Origin: an uncultured Actinomyces sp.
GTDB lineage: Bacteria > Actinomycetota > Actinomycetes > Actinomycetales > Actinomycetaceae
Length of the DNA stretch: 64,000 nucleotides
Direction: 5' to 3'
NCBI GenBank assembly: GCA_900545825.1
Contig: URAS01000001.1
Coordinates: 124,001 to 188,000 of the forward strand
Positions 26,635 to 34,213 of the stretch are shown in pieces. The number at the start of each line of letters is the position of its first letter. Positions within the stretch are counted from its first letter, which is position 1. The position numbers and the translations under genes are program-made. A model generated the notes under the pieces. It had not been told where the DNA came from, searched no databases, and saw only the letters and a program-made list of their open reading frames with translations.

Positions 26635-26975
26635 TGGGGAGCCGTTTCGTCGATAATGCCGGCCTTGAGCCACCGGTCATGCGCCGCGTCGACGCGGGCC
26701 TGGCGGCGCTGGGCGCGGCGGACCGCGACGTCAGCGCGTTGGGCGTAGGCGGCGTCACGCGCGTCGGCGTCGGAGCCGGGACCCGGCGCACGCAGCGGGG
26801 CCAACGGGTGGGCCTCCACCTTTGAGGAGGCGGCCGCCAGCTGGTCGGAGGCCACGCTCATCTCGCGGCCGACGCCCTTGAGCTTGCCCCACGCCTTCCA
26901 CAGAAGGACGATCGGCACGATGATCGCCGCGGCCACGAGGACCACCCAGAGGAGAACCCAACCCAGACTTGTCAT
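26631..26975 (-). CDS. Small single-span membrane protein, unknown function
   Basis: 114 residues: one strong N-terminal membrane segment (about 5-27, WVLLWVVLVAAAIIVPIVLL), an amphipathic stretch, then a polar Arg/Ala-rich cytoplasmic tail with a likely coiled coil (about 75-105). I do not recognise a family. TAAGCT (26987-26982) lies six bases before ATG 26975, so the mRNA is probably leaderless. It sits between pafC and helY, where M. tuberculosis has tatA-tatC; it has the one-helix layout of TatA but no FGxxKLP hinge, so it is not called TatA. Confidence 0.7.
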   Translation of the reverse strand: MTSLGWVLLWVVLVAAAIIVPIVLLWKAWGKLKGVGREMSVASDQLAAASSKVEAHPLAPLRAPGPGSDADARDAAYAQRADVAVRRAQRRQARVDAAHDRWLKAGIIDETAPQ

Positions 26976-26984
26976 GGTCCCAGC

Positions 26985-27908
26985 TTACCTGTCAGCGGCG
27001 AGGGCGCTCTCGGCGCGCCGAGCGACGGCCTCGGCAACCGACGTCGGCGAGACGGCGACGACGGCCCGCCCCAGCGAGCAGACGTAGCTGACGGCCCAGT
27101 CGTGCGTGAAGGCCGAGACGTGGAGGACGGGCCGGCCCTGCTCGTCTTCGGTGACGCTCTCGACCTCGCGCTCGTCGCCCAGGTACGCCGAGTCGGGCGT
27201 CACCGTGATCGCGAGGTTAAGTGTCGCCATGTCAGGATCGGGCTCCGGATGCGACTCGATAGCCTCGTCAAGGACGACGACATCACTCATCCGGTCGACG
27301 CGGAATTGGCGCCATCCGTTCTTCAGGTGGCACCACGCGGTGAGGTAGAGGTAGCCGTCCTCGTTGCTCACGTGATAGGGGTCGACCCGGCGGGTCGTGA
27401 CCTCGCCGCGCCCGTTGACGTAGGTCATCCGAATCTGGCGCTTTTCGGTCTTGGCGTGCACGACGTCCTTGCGGGTCTGTTCGGCGGCGTCGTCCGAGAA
27501 CGCAAGGGTGGGCAGCTGGTCGATTCGGCCCATCTGGGCGAGTTTGGCGATGGCACGTTCGGTTGTCGCGAGCTCGTCATCCGCGGCCCCCTCGGCGTAA
27601 ATCATGAGGGCAAGCAGCAGGCTGCGGCACGATTGCTGATCGACCGAGAGGACGATCCCGAGATTCTGGTCTTCGAGGAGGAGGATCACGCCGTCGTCCT
27701 CGTCGTCGATACCGATGTGGATCGAGGCGAGCGGGTCTCCCCTGCCCCAGGTAATCGCCGCGGCCGTCGTCACGGTGTCGCGCAGCTGCCGAACCGACAG
27801 CTGGAGATCCGCCGCGGTTTGCCTGATGGGCGAGGGGCCGTGGGCCTTCAAATACCTGATGAGGTTGAGGACTCGTTGCGTTGCCGTATAGCGTTTCGTC
27901 TCACTCAT
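26985..27908 (-). CDS. pafC: WYL-domain regulator PafC
   Basis: 307 residues from ATG 27908. N-terminal winged helix (about 5-65; TATQRVLNLIRYLKAHGP), then a WYL domain (about 140-215; RQIRMTYVNGRGEVTTRRVDPYHV) and a C-terminal WCX-like domain. With PafB it forms the activator of the LexA/RecA-independent DNA-damage response in mycobacteria. The start lies eight bases inside the end of pafB. The open frame upstream to 28139 is pafB shadow. No proteasome-accessory gene pafA is adjacent, unlike in mycobacteria. Confidence 0.9.
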   Translation of the reverse strand: MSETKRYTATQRVLNLIRYLKAHGPSPIRQTAADLQLSVRQLRDTVTTAAAITWGRGDPLASIHIGIDDEDDGVILLLEDQNLGIVLSVDQQSCRSLLLALMIYAEGAADDELATTERAIAKLAQMGRIDQLPTLAFSDDAAEQTRKDVVHAKTEKRQIRMTYVNGRGEVTTRRVDPYHVSNEDGYLYLTAWCHLKNGWRQFRVDRMSDVVVLDEAIESHPEPDPDMATLNLAITVTPDSAYLGDEREVESVTEDEQGRPVLHVSAFTHDWAVSYVCSLGRAVVAVSPTSVAEAVARRAESALAADR

Positions 27909-28827
27909 CGCACGCCTCCAAGCTGGTCCATGCGGCCGCCACATCATTGGCAAGTTCGTCTGGAGAAATGACGCGGACGCCGACCCCGGCCGCGAGGATT
28001 CGGCTGAGCCACTCCTCGTACGGGCCCGCCTCCATCTGCCACGTATCCCCCGCCTGGCCGGGAGCCGGCGCGACGATTGAGCGTCTGAGTAGCTCAAATC
28101 CCTCGCCAAACTGGAGGATCGGCGCGCAGGTGGGGACACTGATCAGCTGGCCGGTGTCATCGGGAATGGTGTAGGCCTGCGGCTCGCCCACCGGCGTGAT
28201 GGCCGATCGGATTCGGCCGAGTCGGAAGGTCCTGGGCGATTCGCGGTCACAGTCCCAGCCACGCAGATAGCGCTCCTGCCCAAACGCCCCGACGATCCAC
28301 GGTTCGACGGTACGAGTGGCGGTCACGCCGGACCGCGGGGTATAGGTGAACGTCACGCGTTGGCGTGCCATGATCGCCAAACATGCCTCGAGCAGGCGAT
28401 CGGCGTGTCGAATAGAGAATGTCGACCCGGGCCTCGTGGGCTGATCGGTGTGGGCCAGAGACGGCGACAACGATGCCAGGGTCATCTTGAAGGGGAAACC
28501 CGCCGAGGATTCCCGCCACATCTCGGCGGCGAGGCGGACGACCTGCGACTCTTCCTCGGTGAACACGATATCGGGCTGCGTCGGGCCGGGTTCGATCGAG
28601 TAGTAGGTGACCGATTCGTCCCAGTCATCCGTCGTCTTGGTGAGGGCGATTCCCAGCTCCTCGCGGAGGTACTTGTTGTCCTTCTCGAAGCGGTCCCTAC
28701 CGCTTTGTCCTTCCGGGTAACCGGGGACGTTCTCGAGAATTTCCGACACGGTGAGTGGCTTGCGCGCTTGGATGAGGGCGACAATCAGGCCGATTCGTCG
28801 GCGAGTTGTCTCGTCGCGGGTTTTCAT
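27901..28827 (-). CDS. pafB: WYL-domain regulator PafB
   Basis: 308 residues from ATG 28827. Winged-helix N-terminus (RRRIGLIVALIQARKPLTVSEIL), WYL domain with RVTFTYTPRSGVTATRTVEPW (about 165-225), and C-terminal extension. The partner pafC overlaps its end, so a heterodimer is likely. It is divergent from the DUF3866 gene with 33 bp between the start codons. TACGGT (28839-28834) lies six bases before the ATG, fitting a leaderless message. The 654-codon open frame further upstream is antisense to the DUF3866 gene and is rejected. Confidence 0.9.
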   Translation of the reverse strand: MKTRDETTRRRIGLIVALIQARKPLTVSEILENVPGYPEGQSGRDRFEKDNKYLREELGIALTKTTDDWDESVTYYSIEPGPTQPDIVFTEEESQVVRLAAEMWRESSAGFPFKMTLASLSPSLAHTDQPTRPGSTFSIRHADRLLEACLAIMARQRVTFTYTPRSGVTATRTVEPWIVGAFGQERYLRGWDCDRESPRTFRLGRIRSAITPVGEPQAYTIPDDTGQLISVPTCAPILQFGEGFELLRRSIVAPAPGQAGDTWQMEAGPYEEWLSRILAAGVGVRVISPDELANDVAAAWTSLEACDE

Positions 28828-28862
28828 GTCTCCACCGTATCGCCCCTTTACCATGGAGACAT
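28826..28862. promoter_or_regulatory. Symmetric divergent promoter of pafB and the DUF3866 gene
   Basis: The 33 bp between the two ATG codons form an imperfect inverted repeat: each side reads TAC, three bases, then GGAGAC and ATG (plus: TACCAT at 28849-28854; minus: TACGGT at 28839-28834). Each TANNNT is six bases before its start codon. GGAG is only two bases from ATG, too close for normal Shine-Dalgarno use, so two leaderless transcripts are inferred. The -35 region of each lies at the other gene's start codon. Confidence 0.6.
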
Positions 28863-30003
28863 GATGTTGCGTGATGCGGTCGTCGTCTCTCTCAAGCGGA
28901 CGTGGCCAGGAGTAATGACGGCCCAGGTCACGGTCGACCAGGCCCCCGAGGGTGCCACGGTGTTCCCGCCGGGCGAGACGCTGGGTGCCCTCGCCTACAC
29001 CGAGGTCGTCGGCCCGCTGAGGGTCGGCGCGAGGGTGCGTGTCGAGGTGTCGCCGCTCGCGAGACGGCTGGGCACGGGCGGGAACGCCCTCGTCACCGCC
29101 GTGATCTCCGAGCTGCCGGAGGACGTTCCGGTGCCCCACAACGGCCACATCGTCAAGGCGCGCTACACGCCGACGCAGGTCATGGTGTCGGCCGTCGAGG
29201 AGCAGGATTCGCCCCACCACGCCGTCATGGAGCAGGCGACCTCGCTCGAGGGGATGCCGGTCATCGCGTGCGACCTCCACTCGCAGCTGCCCGCGGCGAT
29301 CGCGGGTATCCGCATGGTCAAGCCCGACGCCCGCGTCGTCTATGTGCTCACCGACGGCGCCGCGCTGCCTGCGGCCTTCTCGATGGCGGCCGCGCGTTTG
29401 CTCGAGGTCGGCTGGATCAGCGACGTTGTTAGCTGCGGTCAGTCGTTCGGTGGCACCCTCGAGGCCGTGTCGATCCCGTCGGGCCTGCTGGCGGCCCGTC
29501 ACGTCGCCGAGGCTGACGTCGTCGTCGCCGCGCAGGGGCCGGGCAACGCGGGGACGGGGACGCCGTTTGGGTTCTCCGGCGTCGACGTGGCCTGGGCGCT
29601 GTCGTCCGCGGCGGCCCTGGGAGGGGCGCCGATCGCCGCCCTGCGGATCTCTGCCGCCGACGCGCGCGAGCGACACCGCGGCATCTCGCACCACACGACC
29701 GCGGCGGTCGGCACGCTGACGCCGGTTCCGGTTGCCGTTCCCGTGCCCGACTTGAGTGGCGGCAGCGCGATCGAGCGGGACCTTGCCCGCGACGTGCCCG
29801 ACCTCGCCGAACAGGCCGATCAGATGGCCGGCAGCAGGCATCGGGTCGAGAGCGTCGACACCCACGGCCTGGCCGACGCCCTCGAGGGCTGCCCCGTGGC
29901 CCTGCGGACCATGGGACGCAGCCTGGCCGAGGACGCCGGGCCGTTCCTCGGCGCCGGCGCGGCCGGAATCTACGCCGCCGGCCTCATCGGCTCACCGCGC
30001 TAG
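28861..30003 (+). CDS. DUF3866 family protein
   Basis: 380 residues from ATG 28861. It matches the actinobacterial DUF3866 family by its opening LRDAVVVSLKRTWPGVMTAQV, the HNGHIVKARYTP block and VVAAQGPGNAGTGTPFGFSGVD. It has no signal peptide or membrane span and is probably cytoplasmic. The function is unknown; the family often lies near paf, helY or his genes. The C-terminal stop shares CTAG with the hisG stop on the other strand. The frame is open to 28360, but that part is antisense to pafB. Confidence 0.85.
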   Translation: MMLRDAVVVSLKRTWPGVMTAQVTVDQAPEGATVFPPGETLGALAYTEVVGPLRVGARVRVEVSPLARRLGTGGNALVTAVISELPEDVPVPHNGHIVKARYTPTQVMVSAVEEQDSPHHAVMEQATSLEGMPVIACDLHSQLPAAIAGIRMVKPDARVVYVLTDGAALPAAFSMAAARLLEVGWISDVVSCGQSFGGTLEAVSIPSGLLAARHVAEADVVVAAQGPGNAGTGTPFGFSGVDVAWALSSAAALGGAPIAALRISAADARERHRGISHHTTAAVGTLTPVPVAVPVPDLSGGSAIERDLARDVPDLAEQADQMAGSRHRVESVDTHGLADALEGCPVALRTMGRSLAEDAGPFLGAGAAGIYAAGLIGSPR

Positions 30004-30845
30004 AGGCGGCAGGACATCAGCTCGGTCACGAGGATCGCACGGGCCTCAAGGCCGTAGAGCTGATCCATGACGTTGTTGACGTCAGTGCGCTTGACGAGGG
30101 CCCTCACGGCCACCCAGTCGGCGTCGCGCAGGTGCGAGATCGTCGGCGACTCGAAACCGGGCGTCACCTGGGCGGCGGCCTCGAGGTTGTCGACGTGGAC
30201 GTTGTAGTCCATGAGGACGTAGTCGCGGGCCACCATGACGCCGTGGAGGCGCCGGTCGAGGACGGCAAGCGACGGCAGGTCAGCCTTGGTCTCGGTGGTG
30301 ATGAGGATGGCCTCGGACTTCAAAATCGGATCGGCGAAGACGTCGAGCCCAGCGGCGCGCAGCGTCGACCCTGTCTCGACGACGTCGGCGATCGCGTCGG
30401 CCACACCCAGTTGGATGCTCGACTCGACGGCCCCGTCGAGGTGGACGATCTGGGCGGACACCCCATGGGCGGCAAGGTGATCGGCAACGATCCGGTCGAA
30501 ACTCGTGGCGATGCGGCGACCCTCGAGGTCGGCGACGCTCGACATGCTTCCGGCCGGCGCGGCGAAACGGAACGTCGAGCGGCCAAAGCCCAACGGGCGA
30601 ACCTCGAGCGCGCTGACGCCCGAGTCGAGGAGGAGGTCGCGGCCGGTGATGCCAGCGTCGATCGTGCCCTCCGAAACGGCGACCGCGATGTCGCGGGGCC
30701 TGAGGAAGAACAGGGTGACGTCGCCCGGCTCGTCGGTGATGAACAGCTCGCGGCCGTGGCGCTTCGTGCGGTAGCCGGCCGCGGCGAGCATGTCGACGGC
30801 GGGGCCGGACAGGGCCCCCTTGTTGGGGATGGCGATGCGGAGCAT
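30000..30845 (-). CDS. hisG: ATP phosphoribosyltransferase, long form
   Basis: First step of histidine synthesis (ATP + PRPP). 281 residues: two periplasmic-binding-like lobes (LRIAIPNKGALSG at the start, EVRPLGFGRSTFRF) and a C-terminal ACT-like regulatory domain (about 205-281), the histidine-inhibited HisG-long type that needs no HisZ. AGGAGAACC precedes ATG 30845. hisE lies seven bases upstream in the same direction. The remaining his genes are not in the window. Confidence 0.95.
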   Translation of the reverse strand: MLRIAIPNKGALSGPAVDMLAAAGYRTKRHGRELFITDEPGDVTLFFLRPRDIAVAVSEGTIDAGITGRDLLLDSGVSALEVRPLGFGRSTFRFAAPAGSMSSVADLEGRRIATSFDRIVADHLAAHGVSAQIVHLDGAVESSIQLGVADAIADVVETGSTLRAAGLDVFADPILKSEAILITTETKADLPSLAVLDRRLHGVMVARDYVLMDYNVHVDNLEAAAQVTPGFESPTISHLRDADWVAVRALVKRTDVNNVMDQLYGLEARAILVTELMSCRL

Positions 30846-30852
30846 GGTTCTC

Positions 30853-31116
30853 CTAAAGCTTCTTGTAAATGTCCTCGAGCGAGATGCCCTTGGCGATCAT
30901 CATGACCTGGGTGTGGTACAGCAGCTGCGACACCTCGAGGGCAAAAGCGTCGTCCGACTCGTATTCGGCGGCCATCCACACTTCGGCGGCCTCCTCGACG
31001 ATTTTCTTGCCGATCGCGTGGACTCCGGCATCCAGTTCTTTCACCGTGCCGGAATCGGCCGGGCGGGTGCGGGCTTTCTCGTTGAGCTCGTCAAACAACT
31101 CGGTAAAGGACTTCAT
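30853..31116 (-). CDS. hisE: Phosphoribosyl-ATP pyrophosphatase
   Basis: Second step of histidine synthesis. 87 residues with KKIVEEAAEVWMAAEYE and SQLLYHTQVMM, the all-alpha MazG-like metal site of HisE, and IYKKL at the end. TAGGGT (31129-31124) is seven bases before ATG 31116, while AGGGG is only two bases away, so a leaderless start is likely and hisE-hisG probably has its own promoter inside the long block. The longer frame to 31416 is a shadow of rpe. Confidence 0.93.
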   Translation of the reverse strand: MKSFTELFDELNEKARTRPADSGTVKELDAGVHAIGKKIVEEAAEVWMAAEYESDDAFALEVSQLLYHTQVMMIAKGISLEDIYKKL

Positions 31117-31174
31117 GGCCCCTACCCTATCGGCACCGCGCCCGGTTCCTCGCCACCGGCCGCGCCGTGGACGC

Positions 31175-31840
31175 CTAAGCGCAGCAGCTGCCGGCCAGGC
31201 TACGGAGCGTGGCGATCTCGGCGCCCGGGTCTTCGGAGTGGAAGACCGCGGAACCGGCGACGAACACGTTTGCCCCGGCCTCGGCCGCCCGCTCGATCGT
31301 CGCACGCGAGACTCCCCCGTCCACCTGGATCCCGATGTCGAGATTGGCGGCGCTGATGGCCTTGCGGGTCCGGGCGATCTTCGGTAGTTGCGAGTCGAGG
31401 AATTTCTGGCCGCCAAAGCCCGGCTCGACCGTCATGATGAGGATCATGTCGAACTCGGGCAGCAGGTCGATGAGGCCAGTGATGTCGGTTGCCGGACGCA
31501 ACGCGAGGGCGGCGCGGGCGCCCAGGCGATGGAGTTCGCGGGCCAGCCGAATCGGCGCCTGAGCGGCCTCGACGTGGAACGTCACCGACTGGCATCCGGC
31601 CTCGGCGTACGCGGGCGCCCAGCGGTCGGGGTCCTCGATCATCAGGTGGGCGTCGATCGGCAGCCCGCCGTGAGCAACGCAGGCCTCGACGACGGGCAGA
31701 CCCCACGAGAGGTTGGGGACGAAATGGTTGTCCATGACGTCGACGTGGGCCGCGTCGGCGGAGCTAATGGCGTCGAGCTCGTCGGCCAGATGGGCGATGT
31801 CGCAGTTAAGGATTGACGGGTGGATCGTGGGAGTAGTCAT
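31175..31840 (-). CDS. rpe: Ribulose-phosphate 3-epimerase
   Basis: Interconverts ribulose-5-P and xylulose-5-P in the pentose phosphate pathway. 221-residue TIM barrel: HPSILNCDIAHL, HVDVMDNHFVPN (metal His/Asp), MTVEPGFGGQKF and QVDGGVSRATIE. AGGAG lies seven bases before ATG 31840. It ends CC-Ala, an unusual cysteine pair at the C-terminus. Its position after rsmB is conserved in actinobacteria. Confidence 0.96.
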   Translation of the reverse strand: MTTPTIHPSILNCDIAHLADELDAISSADAAHVDVMDNHFVPNLSWGLPVVEACVAHGGLPIDAHLMIEDPDRWAPAYAEAGCQSVTFHVEAAQAPIRLARELHRLGARAALALRPATDITGLIDLLPEFDMILIMTVEPGFGGQKFLDSQLPKIARTRKAISAANLDIGIQVDGGVSRATIERAAEAGANVFVAGSAVFHSEDPGAEIATLRSLAGSCCA

Positions 31841-31862
31841 GACAGACTCCTATCAACGGGTG

Positions 31863-33239
31863 TCAGGAAACGACTCGCATAAGGGCGAGGAACATGGCGT
31901 CGGTGCCATCACGATGGGGCCACAGCTGGAGGAATGGCCCCGTGCCAAAGTCGTGGTCGCCAGGTGCGATGTCATGAGCGAGGGCGACGGCGTCGACGAG
32001 CTCGGTCTCGCGCGTCTCGCGGGCCCGCTCGACGACGCGCAGGGTTTCGGCAACGTGGGGTGAACACGTCGAATAGGCGACGAGCCCGCCAACCCGGGTG
32101 CAGGCCAGCGCGTGGCTGAGGAGGCGCACCTGGAGGCTCGACAGCTCGGGCACCTGGCGGGTGCGGTTGCGGAAGCGGGACTCGGGGCGCCGGCGCAGCG
32201 AGCCGAGACCCGTGCACGGCGCGTCGACGAGGACGCGGTCGTACGGCGGGTCCTCGTCGATGGTCGTCCCATCCCCGTGGCGGACGTTCACTGTGTCGAA
32301 GGCGCGGCACGAGTCCTCGACCAGCCGCGCGCGCGAGGCCGAGACCTCGTTGGCGTCGATGGCGACGTCGGGACCGGCGAGGGCAGCGAGCAGTGCGGTC
32401 TTGCCGCCGGGACCTGCGCACATGTCGAGCCAGCGCCGATCGTCGCCCTCGAGCGGAGCAGACGCGAGGACGCCGGCGACCAACTGGGAGCCCTCGTCCT
32501 CGACGGCGGCGAATCCCCGCTGGACCGAACGAATCCGGGCGGGGTCGCCGCCGGAGATGATGAGGCCCCACGGCGAAATCTGGCCGTAGGCGACGTCGAC
32601 GTCGAGCGTGTCCTCGACCTCGTCGGCCAGGTCGTCGAGGGAGACAAGACCGGGCCGGGCGACGAGCGTGACCCACGGGGTGTGGTTGTCGGCCTCGAGG
32701 AGCTGGTCGATCTGGTCGCCCATGCCGTGGGCCGCAAGGGACGCCCGCAGCGCCTGGACGACGGGCCGCGGGTGCGAGGTCTTGACGGCGCGCCGGGTGT
32801 CGTCGTCGGCGATCGCGTCAATTCGCGCGTCCCATTCGTCGGCCTCGCGCGCGACGCGGCGCAGGACGGCGTTGACGAGGCCTACTCCCCCGCGATGGGT
32901 GAGGCTGCGGCACGCGTCGACCGTGGCCGACACGGCGGCGTGGGTGGGGACGCGCATCCCCAAAAGCTGGTGGACGCCCAGCCGCAAAATGACGCGGACC
33001 TCAGGGTCGAGCTGGCCGAGCGGCCGGTCGAGGCACCGGGAAATAATCCAGTCGTAGCGCCCCTGGAGCCGCTGGGTCCCGTAGGTCAACTCGGTGGCGA
33101 ACGCCTTGTCTCGCGCCGACAGGTGCGTCTTGGCCAGGCGCGCGGGCAACAAAAGGTTGACGTAGGCGTCGTCGGTCTCGACCGCCAGGAGCACCTGGGC
33201 GGCAATGACACGCGGGTCGTCGCGCTGGTCACGGCTCAT
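31863..33239 (-). CDS. rsmB: 16S rRNA m5C methyltransferase RsmB
   Basis: SAM-dependent cytosine-5 methyltransferase of 16S rRNA (C967 in E. coli). 458 residues: NusB-like RNA-binding domain (about 1-150) and a Rossmann methyltransferase domain with DMCAGPGGKTALLAAL, DAPCTGLGSLRRRPE (one active Cys) and YSTCSPHVAET (nucleophile Cys). ATG 33239 overlaps the fmt stop as ATGA; the open frame to 33479 is a shadow of fmt. Confidence 0.94.
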   Translation of the reverse strand: MSRDQRDDPRVIAAQVLLAVETDDAYVNLLLPARLAKTHLSARDKAFATELTYGTQRLQGRYDWIISRCLDRPLGQLDPEVRVILRLGVHQLLGMRVPTHAAVSATVDACRSLTHRGGVGLVNAVLRRVAREADEWDARIDAIADDDTRRAVKTSHPRPVVQALRASLAAHGMGDQIDQLLEADNHTPWVTLVARPGLVSLDDLADEVEDTLDVDVAYGQISPWGLIISGGDPARIRSVQRGFAAVEDEGSQLVAGVLASAPLEGDDRRWLDMCAGPGGKTALLAALAGPDVAIDANEVSASRARLVEDSCRAFDTVNVRHGDGTTIDEDPPYDRVLVDAPCTGLGSLRRRPESRFRNRTRQVPELSSLQVRLLSHALACTRVGGLVAYSTCSPHVAETLRVVERARETRETELVDAVALAHDIAPGDHDFGTGPFLQLWPHRDGTDAMFLALMRVVS

Positions 33240-34174
33240 TCGGCGTCCCCCAGTTCGAACGCGCTGTCGGGACCCAGGTGGGCGCCACGGGCCCAGTCCC
33301 CCGCCGGCATGAGACGTTTGCCGGGGGCGGCGATCGACGCAATGAGCAGGTCTTTCGTGCCCGTCCCCACGCGGACCTCGTTCTTCCCCACGCTCAGGCG
33401 CCCGGGTGCGAGGTTGGCCGTGTTCTCGAGGACGACGCGGCCGATCTTCATCCGCTTCTCGCCGAGCATGGCCCAGCACCCCGGGTTGTCGGCCAGGGCG
33501 CGCACCTGGCGCTCGATGACCTCGGCGGGGTCGGCGAAGTTCACGTGGGCGTCGGAGGAATGGACCATCGACGCGTACGTGACGCCCCGGTCCTCCTGCT
33601 CGCGCGGCGTCGCGGTGCCGGCGGCGAAACCGTCGACGACGGCGAGCGTCACCTCGGCGCCGTGGCGCGCCAAACTGGCCATGAGCTGCGGCGTCGTCAC
33701 CTCCGGCAGAATCGGGTAGGGGTACTGCGCATAGACCGGGCCGGTGTCGAGGCCCTCCTCAATCTGGAAAACGCTGACACCCGTGACGGTATCGCCCTCC
33801 ATAATCGCGCGTTGGACCGGCGCAGCGCCGCGCCACCTGGGCAGCAGCGAGAAGTGAAGGTTAATCCAGCCGTGCGGGAAGGCGTGAAGGAGTTCCTTCG
33901 GGATGATGAGGCCGTAGGCGACGACCACGACGACGTCGGCGTCGAGGGCACGCACCTGGGCCTGGACCTCGGGATCCTTCAACGTGCGGGGCGTGAGGAC
34001 GTCGATGCCGGCGGCCTCGGCGGCCTGATGAACCGGCGAGGGGACGAGCTGACGGCGTCGCCCCTTTCGTGCCGGAGGTCGCGTGAGCACCGCCGTCACC
34101 TCGTGGGGCGAGTCGATGAGGGCCTGCAACACGGGCACAGCAGTGTCGGGAGTTCCGGCAAAAACGCACTTCAT
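33236..34174 (-). CDS. fmt: Methionyl-tRNA formyltransferase
   Basis: Formylates initiator Met-tRNA. 312 residues: FAGTPDTAVPVLQALI at the start, the catalytic INLHFSLLPRWRGAAPVQRAI with DTGPVYAQ, and a C-terminal OB-like domain. The usual catalytic HxSLLP is HFSLLP here, so it is intact. TAAGCT (34187-34182) lies seven bases before ATG 34174, and TTCGCC 17 bases further up could be the -35, so the message is probably leaderless although GGGGG is close to the ATG. Confidence 0.95.
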   Translation of the reverse strand: MKCVFAGTPDTAVPVLQALIDSPHEVTAVLTRPPARKGRRRQLVPSPVHQAAEAAGIDVLTPRTLKDPEVQAQVRALDADVVVVVAYGLIIPKELLHAFPHGWINLHFSLLPRWRGAAPVQRAIMEGDTVTGVSVFQIEEGLDTGPVYAQYPYPILPEVTTPQLMASLARHGAEVTLAVVDGFAAGTATPREQEDRGVTYASMVHSSDAHVNFADPAEVIERQVRALADNPGCWAMLGEKRMKIGRVVLENTANLAPGRLSVGKNEVRVGTGTKDLLIASIAAPGKRLMPAGDWARGAHLGPDSAFELGDAE

Positions 34175-34213
34175 AACCCCCAGCTTAGCGGTGCCGCTGC
34201 AGCGGGCGAATTC

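Noticed and set aside
24982..26748. 588-codon frame antisense to helY
   Set aside because: Shadow of the helicase gene; no start signal and no domain.
26976..26990. Calling the 114-residue protein TatA
   Set aside because: The position and topology fit, but the conserved FGxxKLP hinge is missing.
28826..28862. PafBC-dependent RecA-NDp-type promoter at the pafB/DUF3866 start
   Set aside because: TGTC is present, but its distance to the -10 is about six bases too long for that motif.
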